Below, one piece after another: positions 35,979 through 49,506 of a stretch of DNA of 64,000 nucleotides. Source of the stretch: Plumapathes pennacea (taxonomy: Eukaryota > Cnidaria > Anthozoa > Antipatharia > Myriopathidae); NCBI GenBank assembly GCA_964036295.1, contig OZ038462.1, forward strand, positions 41,087,680-41,151,679, written 5' to 3'. The position numbers and the translations under genes are program-made. The notes under the pieces are model-generated. The model had not been told where the DNA came from, did not search any database, and saw only the letters and a program-made list of their open reading frames with translations. Each line of letters begins with the position of its first letter. Position 1 is the stretch's first letter.

Positions 35979-38900
35979 ATGGATAGCAAGGATACAATTC
36001 AGATTTTTGACAAAATAACAGAAGTACTTCAAAATAGTGCCATCTTTACGGAGATGAAGAAAGATCTACAGGTATTTGATGGTAGAAAATCGCTCAGGTT
36101 GTCATTTGCAGTTTGTGGTTACAAAACAAAGCATTTCTGGGGAGTTTCCGTCGTGTGTTTCCGTTCGGATGATCAAAGATAATTTCCAATGCAAAAAGAA
36201 GATAAGAATCGTGTGAGCACTCCAGTTGATGGTTGCGTTTTGTTATTTCTAGAATGAAATCGCAAAACCACACATTTTACATCACTCCGACATGAAGAAG
36301 AGTTTGCTTAATTATCTGCGAGACTCTGGCTGGGAAACGAAGCTGCAGAACGCCGTCTATCATGAGAAGATAAGGTGATCATGACTATCGCGATCATACA
36401 CCGATGCTTAATAGATATCAAGCCATTCATAGTCAAAACTGTATTTCATAAATTGCACATTAAATTATAATGCACTGACCAAAAGTAAACTTCCCCATAC
36501 AGTCAGCTGTATATATGTATGTATTAAAATCAGTATGTAGACATGTATGAAGCAATGACTAATCTCTTGTGTGGAGCAAGTTGACCAGGCTGTAAGTTCT
36601 CCTGACATTCAACATGTATTTAGTTCAGGGCTCAAGGGAAGCCAAATATTAGACTTGAGAATAAGGCCATATGCACACCATAGAAGAAAAGATTTTTCAT
36701 ATGAGGGTATCAAAATCCAAGTTCTCCAAACTGTGGCAATGTGATAGATTTGTAATGAAAGTTGAAGTCCTCATTTTTCTTTCAATTTTTCTTTCAAAGG
36801 GATGTCCCTGCCATAGCAAGTCCTGACGTTCCACGCAGCCATTTGAAAGAACCACTTGGTTTCATCCGTAAATCTCAGGTTAGACAGATCTCAGACTGAA
36901 GCTACTGTGTTACACATACAGTTGGGTTGCCCCACGTAATAGATGATGGCTTGGTTGTGACAGTGAATAACATTATTTTCATCTGTATTTTACTAATAAA
37001 TATTTGTGACTGTCATCAGACATGTGGCAGATGCACTCTCAATCACATTGTGAACACTTTAGAAAGTCATACATAACTTTATGCTCTTACAAAAGGTGAG
37101 ACGATGAGTCTAGCAGGATTGAAGCATACTGCCAAACAATATCGCATTAGCTTTATACAGTATATTAGTAACCTACATGATTAAAATAATTGAATTATTT
37201 TTCCTCTTAGGCAAATTGGGAAAAAAGAATTGTGAAGAGTATCAACAGTATGTGTACTGAATTGACCATTCCACTGGCAAGAAAGGTGTGTTGACTGATC
37301 AACAGTCAGATGCAAAAGAATATAATATTATAGTTTATATTATTTGTTGCTTCTTAATGGACAAAATTAATCCTTCATCAATTTACACTGTCTCATACAA
37401 AACTGTAAAAATGTAATTTGATGTCAAGTGACCTAATAAAATTAATATTATATCATTTTGATGCTTAATACTGTATAATATAAATGTAAAGAAAATGGGA
37501 TTGAGCATATTTTTTAATTTTAAAGATTATAAGATATTAAAATATTTTAACCTGTCAAGTCTTTAATTTTCTCCATGACCACTTGCCATTTTATAGTGCA
37601 CCTTGCTCGCTCCAGTCCCTGGGCACTAGTCAGAAGAGAAAGAAGGGACTATGTTGCAGTCTAGATTAAAGCCTCTTGATTGGCTATACATTCTGCAGCA
37701 ATAACATTAATCTTTATGGTATAAATCTACTAAGAAATCCAGGTTACGGCTGCAATAATGGTATATTCAGGCTGTCACAATGAAGAAATCCAGGTTACGG
37801 CTGCAATAATGGCATATTCAGGCTGTCACAATGAAAAACTGTTATTAGTAACTATACTGCTAAATTTCAGAGATCAGCTGCGGACCAGATGCATATGAGT
37901 TCAAAGTTCCAGACACTTGCAAGTGAATTGGATGAACAAGGTATTTGTACTGACACCCCATTCTGATTCTAAACATGCAGTCTACATTATTTTTTTTATT
38001 TTGTTGTTTTGGCCAATTAGCCATTCCAGAATTGTCACAAATAGATTGGCCCCCTCGAATATACACTAATGTGCTTTATGCTAATACCATTGGGCAGTAT
38101 TAATGAGTGAACTAGATTCATGTACATACTGTTAGCAAACTGAATACCCTGCAACTCCTTAAAATTCCTTTAATAATAAGCCTCCTCCTGCCCCACCCTC
38201 CCCCCCCCCCCCTGAAAATGAACCAGATAAATGCCCAAGGCTTATTTACTTACCCTTTACACTACATGTTTCTTTTCTTTCACAGAACTGGAAAAAATCA
38301 AACCTGTGTATGCCCCAAAGGACTTTTTTGAGGTGGGTACCTATAATGGGACATATATTTTTGGTTTTTTGATTGGAACTCAAAGTGATAATCAAAATGG
38401 GTGCATCTCAAAACTAATGCATTCAGTAATCACCTGTGAAAATCAATGGTGCTTTTCCTTTCTTACCAGGCTCTTATAAGCATTGAAAACCCTAACTTCA
38501 ATCCATTAAGAAAAACACCAAGGTAATGGTATGGTTTGTGTTGGCTGGATATACTTATACCGTGTTAATACACTATACATACATGATGTACTAGTTGCAA
38601 TGTTCATGCAAATTAGTGGTATAGGACCACCTTGTTTGGTTAAATTACTTCTCCTTAACTGGCACCCACCACCCCACACTAATATTCTCTGTTACATCTC
38701 CTCTCACTTCTCAATAAATCCTGCTGTGGCAATACACTGTCGAAAGTCGATACTGACTGTTGCATGACACATTTTATCTTTTCTACAGCTCGATCAAAGG
38801 CTGGGGTCTGGTAAAAGTTAATTTGTGCACAAGAAGCCTTCAAGAACTTGTGAGTATAGTGCAGTAGCACATTAGCCCTTCTGACAAATGCATTGTCTTC

Positions 38901-41900
38901 TGAACCTTAATCACTTTTCCTGACTACATACCAACACCCAGAAAAAAACACTGAAGCATCTAGGGCCCATACTTCTAAATCATCATTGAGTATTGTAGAA
39001 ATTTGGAACTAAAATATTTTGTGTTAAGCATAATAAAAGTTATATTTACTACTTGTGCATGTCTTTGTTTTAGAAAGTACTTTTTAAGGAACTGGGACCA
39101 AACCATGGCAACTGTGGTGTGGATGATGCACCTGCAAGTCCTGCTTTGGGTAAGAGTCTAGTAAGACACAACAAAACTCTAGTTTGAACTGAAGTTTTTC
39201 CCACATGATCTTTCAATTTGCTGCACTCATAAACCTGAGGGTATGATTCAATTGTGGGCCTTATGACTTCAAGCTGTAAAACAGCCTGTCGTTCCTTTTA
39301 TTCCTCCATCTGTTTCATTCATTCATCTATCTGAGTGTCAATGTTTTGTGTCTCTTGCATATCTCTGTTTTTCTACATCCACGCGGTAATTTGTACCCTA
39401 GTACTGTACTGTCAGTATCTCAATCTGTAATATTGGTCTGCACGTTACCTGACTGTTTGCCTTTTTTTTTTCTTTCTTTCTCTTTTTCTTTTTCTTGTCT
39501 AAGTGTTCTCGTTTTACCTAGTTTAGTTTAAGTATATACTGAGAGACGTGTCCTTTTTTCTTTTTTTTTTTTCTGTACAGAATCATTTGAAAGTGAATGG
39601 TATAAACTTGGCAAAAGAGGTCAGTGTTTGCCAAGAAAGATGGGACTGCCCGCGTAAATCATTAAATCTGAGCAAAGCATATTTTTGTTCGGCAGTTATT
39701 ATCTTGGTCAGCACCAAAAGTTGAAGTTACTGTTCGATTAATGACATTTTAGAGTAAGTAGACATTTAGCCTGCAACTTACAGCAGGCGCCGTTCACAGT
39801 CTGAGAATACGTCCACATTATGCGTTTTCAAAAATCTTCGTTTTCGCCTGTTCACAACAGTCGTCGGTCTTCGAGTCGCCCGTCCACCATAATTTGTTTT
39901 TATTTGAGAACCGTTTTTGAAAACCTGCGTTTGGACGGAAAGCAAAAATGCGTATTTATAAAATTTGTTCTTGGTTTTCCAGTGATTCAGAATGGAGGGG
40001 CAGTGGGTGCCCGTCAATACGCTAAATGTGGCTGCCCCACGGGCCTTAGAAGACAGATGTGGAGTGAGATTCTTGGACACAGTTGTAGTGACATCGTATG
40101 GACGATTCATTGTTTAGCTTTTTGTTTTCACAACCCTATTTGATGACAGAACTTGTTTGTTGTCTATGCTGCACCTTACCAAGAAACGAGTCTGCATTGT
40201 ATGGTAACCCTGTCGTAATGTGCGCTTTAAACTATTAATAAACGTAATTCAAAACGTATTACATGTACAGCATGTCTAATCCAATTTTTTCGATGTCAAT
40301 GATAAAGTGTTCATCTCATTTGAACAGGACAAGCTGTACTTTGAGCAGTTGAAACAGGCGGTGGTGAATTATGATTTGCTCGTGGACAGCCTTATCTCCA
40401 AGGTAGGTTTTGTGCAAGGAATTTGAGACAGACCAACCCAAAAATATGTACACACATTTATAAGGACGCCATTACCTAGCTTGGTGAAACAAAAACTTAC
40501 TACCACCACCACCACCACCACCACTACTACTACTACTATAAAGTTGGTAGCTTCTTACAGTTGAAAAATATCTGCAAGCTGTCCATAAACATCTGTGTCT
40601 CCGTAGGACGTAAAGATCACAGCCACGAATGATGCTGATTACTTTGTGTTTGAGGACATGTTACATCAGGTAATATATCACCGTTTTGTCTGAAGATGTT
40701 CTTGTTTAGGTGCGAGAGACAGAGTGCTTGTCGATCAAAACGTGACAGTGGAGACAGCCCCCGGCGAACTGTATACTTCTTTTTGCTGACTGAAAACAGA
40801 GACAGCCGGACTCACCTGATTGTATCGAAAAGTTATTTAGATGGATTATTGCAAACGTCCCATACAATAGATACATTCTACGGATAAAGAAACAACAATT
40901 GAGAAATTCACCAAAAACCAATTGAAAAAATCAAGCACGACGGACGAAAAGGTCCAGTAAGATTACGAGTGAATGCTAGTCCCCGTGAGAGCATTTTAGT
41001 CTTCGTGAGCGTAGAGATAAAACATTTATCAACATATAAGGTTGATGTGTGTAAGCTTGATTAGATAAACCGTAAACTCCTGAGTTAGATTTGCTTACAC
41101 TATACGAGTCACAATGTTCATGTTTTTTAGGCATTGCTCGCGTTCAGTCGAGACACGCAAGTTCTCAAGCATTTTGAGCAGTCAAGCGCTACGCCGCCCA
41201 AATCCTACATCAGAGGTAAGGCAGGAGTATAACGATCAAAGGCGATTTTCTCCTTTGAACCTCTGAACCGGGATATATAAGTATACGTAATGCGGTACGG
41301 AGAATTTAGATTTTGATCACTTGTTTGCAGTGGACGACTCACTGGTCGAACATGAATTCCTTTTTTATTTCGTCCATGTACTATTCTTATGAATGGTAGG
41401 AAAAATTTGCATCGTAATGTGAATCAGGGCCCTAAAAGGGTTGGTGTAGATGAAAGGTTGATGGCTTCTTCCTTTCTTTTTCAGGGAAACTCGGTGTACA
41501 GGAGTATGCGGTGGTGTACCCGCCTAATGGTAAGACAACATAGATGTGACGTTGCTCTATGTATGTTTTTGTGCTCTAGAATCTAGACCGCGCTGTACTC
41601 GCGAACGTTCATAATTAAATACTAAATAACAACTGTGTACTTGTTGTTCTGAAGTTCTTGTACGTGCATTTTCCAGGCGTCATTCCTTTCCACGGGTTTG
41701 CCATGTATGGTGAGTAAAGCACTCGTGTACATTGACGAGTTATCCTTTTAGTTTTGTTTGTCTCATGTCTTATAATTACAACTTGATTGTTTATTTATTT
41801 GTTTGTTTATATTTGTTTGTTGTTTTAGCGGCTCCCCTTGGTTACGTGTGTGGTGACGTGCCACAACTCTATTTTCTTTTCAGAAAACTCTACGTAAGGT

Positions 41901-44578
41901 GAGTCCCATTGGACATCCAGCAAAACAGGCTCGTTTTTCTGTTGTTGTTGTTGTCGTTTTTCTTGTTGGATCTCTCACTCTCATTTAAGGGAGGAGTGTG
42001 GCCGAGTGGTTAGGGCGCCGGACTTGAAATCCGGTGGTCCCAGGTTCAAGTCCCGCTCTGACCACTAGCTGAATTTGCAACACGGTAGCCCTGAGTTCCA
42101 ATCCTCGCCACACTATATAAATAGCCAACTGGTTAGCCTCCGACTAGTTGGGATTCTTAACGTTCAGATTCTTTGCGTTCAGTTTATGATATTTGGTTTC
42201 TGCATTTCAAGTCTCCCCAATTAGCACGGCAGTGCTAAATACCTTGAGACTTAAAGTGATCTATCTATCTATCTCACGCTTGTAGCTGTTGCTGTCGATG
42301 TTATTATTGTGTTTGTAAGATCGAAGTGATAGGCCCCTTAAATTCAACAAGTCGTCAATATTCGCACGATTTCCTTACCCTCAACTCCTTGTTGGTACTG
42401 CCAACATTTCTCTGGTCATTTTGTTGGTTTGCTTTTTCCCCAGGTATTTTTCCCGTCTCCACACGATGTCTTCTCATCCCAAGGTACGCTCGCAGTGCTG
42501 TCGTTGTGCTCACTTCAGAGCTACGTAGCTCTGACTTCTCTCTCTTCTCTTTGCAGGGAATCCTGGCGCTGTGTGTGCTGTTTGAAAACCTACTTCAGAC
42601 ACACGAGTCGGCCTTGTTTTATCACCTGAAAGAAGTGGGAGCTCATCCGTAAGTTGTGTGCGCATTGGTCAGTGTGCGCGTAATCGTGTGTCAACCTCGC
42701 GAAGCGTATTAGATCTTCTAATCTTCTCTGTTTAGGAATAATTTGAAGCCAGATAAAGTTGTGCTGCTATAATTGTTTAAACCATTTTAAAGCTAATAAT
42801 CTTCTACGAACTGGCCGATACGATTATGTTGAAAGAAGTGAGTTTGACAATTATTGCGCATGTCGTGTTGAAAAGACAGCTGATCACTATAGCCTGCAGA
42901 AACACGCAGTGCGATCATCTGCTAGCTACTTTTCAGTTCATCACTAAGGTCAAATGAACCGTCCGTGTGCGTTTGATGAGCGTAAGTAAAACAGGTGACT
43001 TAAATTCGTTGTGATTCGTCCGTGCAGGTTACGACTTGTCTTCAACTGGATCATCTACGCGTTCTCGGGTTATATCACCACGGTTCAGGTTAGAATCACT
43101 CTATAATTCTTTTTGCTTGTAGGTGACTTTCTGCATGGTAATAGCGTGGACTTTGAACCCCTGTGATAAGACCGAAGCTGGTTCACACGAGTAAAGCATG
43201 CCCAATCGTAAACAACCGCTTCACACGGTAAAATTAGTGAAGCAAGTGCAAACGCATACACGCGACGAGAATGGAAACTGTTCTATTCTTTGCGTCACGT
43301 CCGGAACAATATTTTTATCTTTACTTCTCCTGTTTGTTTTATCAGTTACTTCAGCTTTGGGACAGAATAGTTGCTTACGATTCGCTGGAACTTCTGCCAG
43401 GTAAGTGACTCCCGTGCTTGTGCATGTATATCTTCATGTGTGTACGGACGGACGGACGGGCGAACGGACACTAAACATAAGGAATGGAAAGCTTGATAAT
43501 TCTACTGGCAAATAGTTCTACTGTTGGTAGACAAAGTAACCCGTCACAGGCGTTTAGTTCTCTCCAGTCTGTTGTCACTACAATAACCAGTTCAGTGTTC
43601 AAAACTCCATTAGGCACGAGTCCAAACGGCGAAGTGCACGTGGTTTTGGCTTCGCAGAGGTCATGAAATGTAGATTGTGTTTCAATGAACTTCTGTTGTA
43701 AAATGTTTGAACGAATAGCTTTAAATGTCGGAAGTCGATCGAAATACTGTAAGACGATGAAAATGTCAACACAGTCTTGAATTTCGAATTTAAATTGTAT
43801 GCACACGCTTCCAGGTTTACCGATAGAAATTCTCCAGACTTTACCAACTCTTTTAGGAGGACGTTTGAATATTCAGGGATATATTACTCACCAAAACCCT
43901 TCAAAATGGTCGCCTTCCGGAGCGTTCCTTCTTTCATTTCCATGAATAATTTGTCCGTTCACGTGACACTGACTCATACTTTCCACGTGCGTTGCAGTAT
44001 GGATTGATCTTCTGATTATCTGCATTCCAGTTGGAAGGTCATACTTACGACGCGCGCGCAAATCGCGTGTATGACTATGTGTATGTAAACTATGTGCGTG
44101 TGTTTGTGAGAGAAAGAGAAAGTACGTCGGTATATGCATGCCTGGCATGTGCGTAAGAAAGAACAGGAGAGGGGGAGAGAAGAGCTAGATATTTGTTTAT
44201 TATCTTGCGTAAGTTTTCGTTGGTTCTTTTTATCCAGTGTTGGCGATGGCAATCTTATCGTATCGTCGAAGCAACCTGATGGAAGTGGTGAACTTGCAAG
44301 CGGCCCAGGTACAAAGTGCTTACTCTTTAAAGCCGGCCATTTGACGTTCACTGTCTCTGCCCTTTCAGTGTCAATATATATATATAACTCGCTTGTTTAC
44401 TGCTCCTACGAACCCTCGGCTCTGCATGCCATCATTTCACTCTCAATATATAAAGCCAGTTTGACGTTCAGAGCTCGTACAAACCTTGTTTCTGTCTACA
44501 TTTCAGTCTGTCCTGGCGGATATCACCACCTTGAATGTCGTATCGCTGCTTCAGTACGTGTTGTTCCTGAAACATTGA
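35979..44578 (+). CDS. TBC1D19: TBC1 domain family member 19 (complete, 23 exons)
   Basis: RabGAP-like protein. Exons: 35979-36071, 36253-36374, 36800-36878, 37211-37285, 37871-37940, 38286-38332, 38470-38522, 38789-38849, 39074-39149, 39581-39619, 39983-40095, 40328-40402, 40607-40669, 41131-41215, 41485-41529, 41677-41709, 41829-41898, 42444-42483, 42557-42648, 43028-43088, 43346-43400, 44238-44308, 44507-44578. All phases join, giving 529 aa (human about 526). Recognisable blocks are SGWETKLQNAVY, NSMCTELTIPLARK, PVYAPKDFFE, the TBC start GCPTGLRRQMWSEIL, LLVDSLISKDVKIT, SPPKSYIRG-like TPPKSYIRG, YAVVYPPNGVIPFHGF and LLQLWDRI. Family identity is strong. The TBC IxxDxxR position reads ISKDVKI, so the Arg finger is absent, and no YxQ Gln finger is evident. 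Conventional GAP catalysis is therefore doubtful. AATAAA occurs at 45389, 811 nt past the stop. Confidence 0.94.
37732..37833. repeat. 51-bp tandem duplication in TBC1D19 intron 4
   Basis: Two adjacent units of AAGAAATCCAGGTTACGGCT...CTGTCACAATG, differing at about one position. A recent local duplication. Confidence 0.85.
41991..42276 (+). mobile_element. tRNA-derived SINE in TBC1D19 intron 17
   Basis: The head (41991-42064) has A box TGGCCGAGTGGTTA and B box GGTTCAAGTCC, and an anticodon-like loop CTTGAAA between CCGGA and TCCGG, as in a Ser-type tRNA. A non-tRNA body and an ATCT simple-repeat tail (42259-42276) follow. It lacks the long variable arm of a real tRNA-Ser, so it is a SINE rather than a tRNA gene. 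Confidence 0.72.
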
Positions 44579-45888
44579 AGACTCCCGTACTGTTAACCGA
44601 TAGCGGGTTGTACATTCCCTGATCGAGAGTTCAGCGCGTGTGTTTTCCATGCATAAGACGCCCGTAAAGTGGACGAACTCCCAAGGCGGACTCTCCGGTT
44701 CATTCAAAAGTCTACCTTCTACCGATAAGTGATCTCGGTCTGCTTCAAGACGTGTTTCGTCATCTTTCACTCACTTTTTACTCTCTCAATTTCCACCAGC
44801 TATAAATGTTTGGCAACAAGGAAATGCTAGTTTTAGTTGGCGTCAGAAGGTTGATGTGGATATGCCGAACGCTGTATAAACGAATATGCAAAGGTTGACG
44901 TTTTCGAGCACAAGCCTGTAGAGTAATATTGTGAACAAGTTGCACTGGTCGGATGTGGTCGGTACATGGTCGGGATGTAGTCGGGATGTGGTCGGTAACG
45001 TGATCGGTATGTGGTCGGCAAGATTACCCAGGTGGTCGGTAGACGTGTTACCGACCAGTGAAATTTGTTCACAGTTACCCTTTATCAGAGCAAAGTCTGT
45101 TTCATACTAGGAACAGTTACCCGTATCGCTTTCAAAAGGGAATGCATTTTCTGTTTTTTTCTTTTGTTTTCCTCTGCTGTATTTCCATTCACATACATTC
45201 ATCTATCTATCCATCTTATCTACCTGTCCGTCTATACGTACATTCGGTATCTGTCTTCCTGTTAGTTCCACGTACTCGTTCTACAAAGACGCGCTTGGGT
45301 TCAGCTGAATATAGCTTTGCATATTGGATATTTACTCACAAAAAGCCTTTGTATCATAAGTTGTGTACATTATTTGACATGAAGCTGTAATAAAACCCTT
45401 GGAGTCACTGTGGTGTGGTGTGGTGTGATGAGGATTGGTCGCGGGTATTACAAAGAGTTCCGTTTTGAGCCAGAACAGAAAAGCAAAGAAACTGAACGAA
45501 GCCGTGCAGAAAATACAAGCATGGATTGCGCTGTGCGACAGTGAATATAATGCATTTGACGAGCTTTTCATTGTTCTTTTGTCCCTTGCCTTCTCTATAA
45601 GAGCTATTTGTTTAACAAGAGCATTGTTTGCCGGCGAAAGCACGCTTGAACGGTTCCACAAGTAATACTCCGTCAACACAGAACTGAACCTAGCAACACA
45701 CGCCGTGTCTCAGAGTCCGTGAGATTGCCCATAAGAGAACTCCTCCATGGCCCTCGCATGATTGTGAACACAACTTAGAGACACATTTTCGGAGAAAGAG
45801 AATAGTAAAAGCACACATCGGTTAGAAGTTCACTGCTTGGCTCCCCAATCAATCGCGTCGTTAGCCAGTTGCTGCAATCTATCGAGAA
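44579..45888. other. Spacer between TBC1D19 and gene A
   Basis: No coding exon found. Contains a compact copy of the decamer element (44923-45078) and the AATAAA at 45389, either of which could mark the TBC1D19 3' UTR extent. Confidence 0.5.
44923..45078. mobile_element. Compact copy of the GTGGTCGGTA-array element
   Basis: Ends ATTGTGAACAAGTTGCACTG and CAGTGAAATTTGTTCACAGT are inverted relative to each other and resemble the 16599-17772 termini; between them are about ten GGTCGG(G/T)A-type units. A miniature derivative of that family. No 9-bp duplication was evident. Confidence 0.65.
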
Positions 45889-47853
45889 ATGAGAAGCTTA
45901 AGGAGTTCCAATGGTAAGTCAGTGGTGACCCTTGTATGGTTAACTTGCAAGGGTTATAACTTATCTAGTCGTTAATTCTTGATTGCGAGGGAATCTACCT
46001 CCCAACCAGGTGTTTTTGTCCCAATAATTTTACAAGGCAGTGTTTAGTGTATAATGGGACTGATCTACCCTACCATGCAATCCTTTACTAACAAGGGTAA
46101 AAGAAAGATTTGGCGCCGGCTCGCGTATACCACTTATATACTAACTGTGTGAATTTGAACTAATCTATAATTGTGTCTGAAACAGCCAGTTATAGCTTGC
46201 TGCCGCTATATAGTTAACCAAATATTGCGGTTTGCCTTGAGAAATAAACTGGATACTTCATTTTATACCGCATGACTCTCAGCAAATGGCTGAATCTATT
46301 TCGGCATCATGTTATGGCAAGACAGGCAGCCTTTTACGAAAACTTTCTGACAGTGCAGTCCTTTTCGCTGCATGCATCGTTCATGGCCGTCGATCTTCAC
46401 AGGGTCACCAGCTCCTTACGAGGGAGAGGCGTCTGCGTTGAAGTCAACTTATCAGCGTGAGTACACTGGTGTACTGGGAGCTGCAGCGCTTAACGCAAGG
46501 TACGAGGCCGCCACTCCAACCTCCAAAGAATGAGAAGCTATACGATCACAGACACTCGCTCAGTGACATTTCAAACTCGTATGACTACTAACACGCGCGT
46601 TATTTCCGCACTCATTCATGTACATACATGCGCGCCCACTGCACACACATTTAGGCTGCATATAGCTTATGAGCAGCTATAAAGGGCTGAAACGTCATCC
46701 AACACATTCTTTACGACGTTCACCATAACCACATCAACCTTACGTCGCCGCAGACCAAAACTAGTTCTCACGGGGACATTCCACAATGTAGCACTTTATA
46801 CTTTTATCACGGGCTGTTTGCTTCGCTCAGTCGAGTTTGGTTTTGTTCGACAGGGTGAAGACTTCGCGATTCTTGCCGTGCGGAAGGCCTTATCTGGACT
46901 CCACGTACCAATCAGATTTTGTGAAGCACCAGCCAACTCCGAGAAATACCATTACTTTCGGTTCTGCGTCTGGATACAGAAAGAACAACCCTCAGCCACA
47001 CAACATGTTGCAGGCGTTCAGTCATCCTCAAAGGGTGAGTGAGAAAAAGCCATACAGGAGAAGACTTGGTATTAGTTGCCTGCCTGTTTTAACTATGTTA
47101 GACTCTGACTTTCAACGAGCATCGATTTCCAGTTGTAAAATCGGTCCAGGCTTACCCCTTCGAGGAATATCTTTAACATCTTCTTTATCTGAAGAATACT
47201 AGACTTGCTCTTTTGGTGATTCATGGTTTGGTCAGCTGAGATTTTTGCTGTCCGGCAAAGACATACGCGCAGAATCTGGGCCTGCTCCAGTCCAAGAATG
47301 TCCGTAGCCGGCTCCAACAGCCTATTCACACAATCTACTATTTAGTCGTGCCACTTTACACTGTCAACTTCTTCTTTAATTTCCTGTTGCTCTCTTCCTA
47401 CGTATATGATGTGTTTCTTTCTCTTTGTATGTCTCTGTATGTCTCTTTCTGTTGGATTGTGTCTTTCACACACACACACCGTTCTCACACAGTCGTTCCC
47501 CCGTCAGGAATACTTCGTGTGGTCCCATTACCCCAGACTGCCGCCCGTTCCACAACGCTGTGGCTCACTGAACGGGCCAAGCAGCGAAGAGCTTCTACGA
47601 CAAGTGTGCAGAGACAAAAGTCGTACTATCTACCAACATGACTATGTAACCTCTACGCAAGGTAACTACAATGTCTTCTCTTTTTATTTATCAGTTTTTT
47701 TCTTGTTCTGTTCCCACTGAGTTTCACTTTCATTCATTCTTCTAATTTGCTTCTTTTTGTATTTCCACCAAAGATAATCTCCTCAGCGCCAACAGAGATA
47801 CTGCTCCATCAATGCAAAACTCAAACCTGAGTTCACTCAGCTTCGATAGATAA
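45889..47853 (+). CDS. Gene A: small NNPQP-box protein, TxYQ-repeat family (complete, 5 exons)
   Basis: Not recognised by name. Exons 45889-45913, 46403-46499, 46854-47034, 47493-47661, 47774-47853 join in frame to 183 aa. The protein is polar, Ser/Pro/Tyr-rich, with no signal peptide or membrane segment. It has three related short repeats, KSTYQREY, DSTYQSDF and RTIYQHDY, and a box YRKNNPQPHNM...AFSHPQR that ends exactly at the exon 3 donor. The next exon opens SFPRQEYFVWSHYPR. ATTAAA lies 53 nt after the stop. The box and its phase 2-to-0 exon recur in the three downstream plus-strand genes, so this is one paralogue of a cluster. Such TxYQ repeats resemble sperm or ciliary microtubule-inner-protein families; that function is inference. 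The first exon encodes only eight residues plus one base, so the start is the weakest part. Confidence 0.68.
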
Positions 47854-49506
47854 CATGAGAGCAGAGCTGCATCAGCCATCTCGAACAATATTCTATCACT
47901 TTGTAATTAAAAATATTTTCCTTAGCATTTTCAACATATTTTTTATGTACAAAATCCGAACAAATAATTTACGTTTGAATTGATCAGTGTTTAAGGTCTC
48001 TCTTTTACATCGTGTTCCACGTCCATGAACCATGCTTTTAAACACATTTGCCCCTTTTGTCTTCTGAACTTTAGTTTAGCTATGAGAGCAATGTATAGGT
48101 TTTCTTGTTTTCATGTAGAAAAATGGTGAAAAATTAATATATAGAGGACACAGATGCTTTTCTGTTTTTACAAGTAAACGCTAGCACGGCGTCTCAGATT
48201 CTAAAAAGAAGAAATAAATGAAAGGTTCAAACTAAACACGTCACAGTGCATTTGTTGGGTATTTTGTCGAGAAATTTGATTGAATGGCCAAACATAACAA
48301 AGGCCTTTTCCGTCTAATGAATTCCCATGTGAGACAAATAAGGACGCGGATGCTAACAAAACAATCCGATTAGATGGCAATCGTAAACCATCAAAATACT
48401 GACAAGTGATTCACACTTGTTTGTGCGCTCTTTTCAAACGCGTGTGTTCTGTTTGCTGTTGTTGTATACTGATTGAGTAGCCCCCCAAAGTTGCTTGTAT
48501 TGCCATTTTCAATTCGGCTTTCATGGCGGTCCATTTTCGGCCTTCATGTAGGTGTAATCATGGGCAATCTTAGCGTTAAATTGCGTTACTTTTCTGCAGC
48601 ATTAATAATCGTGACGTGGGTGCTAGCTAGATATTCCAGATTTACGCTTGAAAGTCGCGGTCCCCGTGGCCGAGCGTAGACACGCGTGCATAGCCTTATG
48701 AACGTGGTCTGCAGCAGTGAATGTGAAATTAAAATATTTTCGCGATGCATGCAACCTTTCAGTGGTCATTAATCGCAAGTCCTTTACGAGGATTAAAGTG
48801 ATCAATTAAAAACTAATCATTCAGTGTTAATTATCACGGGAATAATAGAAGCCATTGAAGCGCTCACCGCCAGCCCTTGGTTACCAACTTTTCATGTACT
48901 TCAACAAACTTTAAAATTCGAGTGAAACGGCAAGGATTAGAAGGTTTGCACTAAAACAGCAAGAAGCATTCCTAAGGTAAGCTGGAGGTTCTGAGTCATT
49001 ATCAACTCAAGTGATTTGCGAGCCTGGCATTTAGCGGGTTGTCCAGCTTAGTTCACGACCATTTTGAAGTACGGTCTTACACAAACCGTAAACATCGCAT
49101 GTCATAAATTTCTGCCCGCGCTTTGGATAACTGAAAACTTGGATTATGTACAAACAGCATCATTATTTACTAGCCGAACTTGTACCAATTTCTTTGACAA
49201 GTACTTAAGGGTAAGGTCTGCGTCACAGCTGTAACCATTAAAGTGATCACTGTGGTACCCGATTTGATCCAGAGTCTCCGGACTACAATCTAAACCAAGG
49301 CTTCCCTGCCTCCAAACAATCCAAACCGATTCGAAGCTAGCACAAAGTAAGATTCTCGTCTGTATTAGATTTAGGACGAGGCTAAATAATGGCGAACACG
49401 TGCACAGTTAAATGGAAGGGGTGGCTTGAATTGATATTTGCTTTATTATCTGAAGTTGTGTGATGATCCAGGAAGAGTGAGAAGAAACTATAAAGTGGCA
49501 CCCAAC
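47854..49506. other. Spacer between genes A and B
   Basis: No coding exon recognised. Contains the gene A ATTAAA at 47906 and AT-rich sequence; presumably the promoter of gene B lies at its right end. Confidence 0.45.

Noticed and set aside
41991..42064. Possible functional tRNA-Ser(TGA)
   Set aside because: Lacks the long variable arm and a clean acceptor stem, and continues into a SINE-like body with a simple-repeat tail.
45435..45665. 76-codon plus ORF between TBC1D19 and gene A
   Set aside because: No homology, no splice partner, and a competing ORF on the other strand.
46818..47042. Alternative frame over gene A exon 3 (74 codons)
   Set aside because: The NNPQP box shared with genes B, C and D lies in the other frame, which also fits the exon phases.
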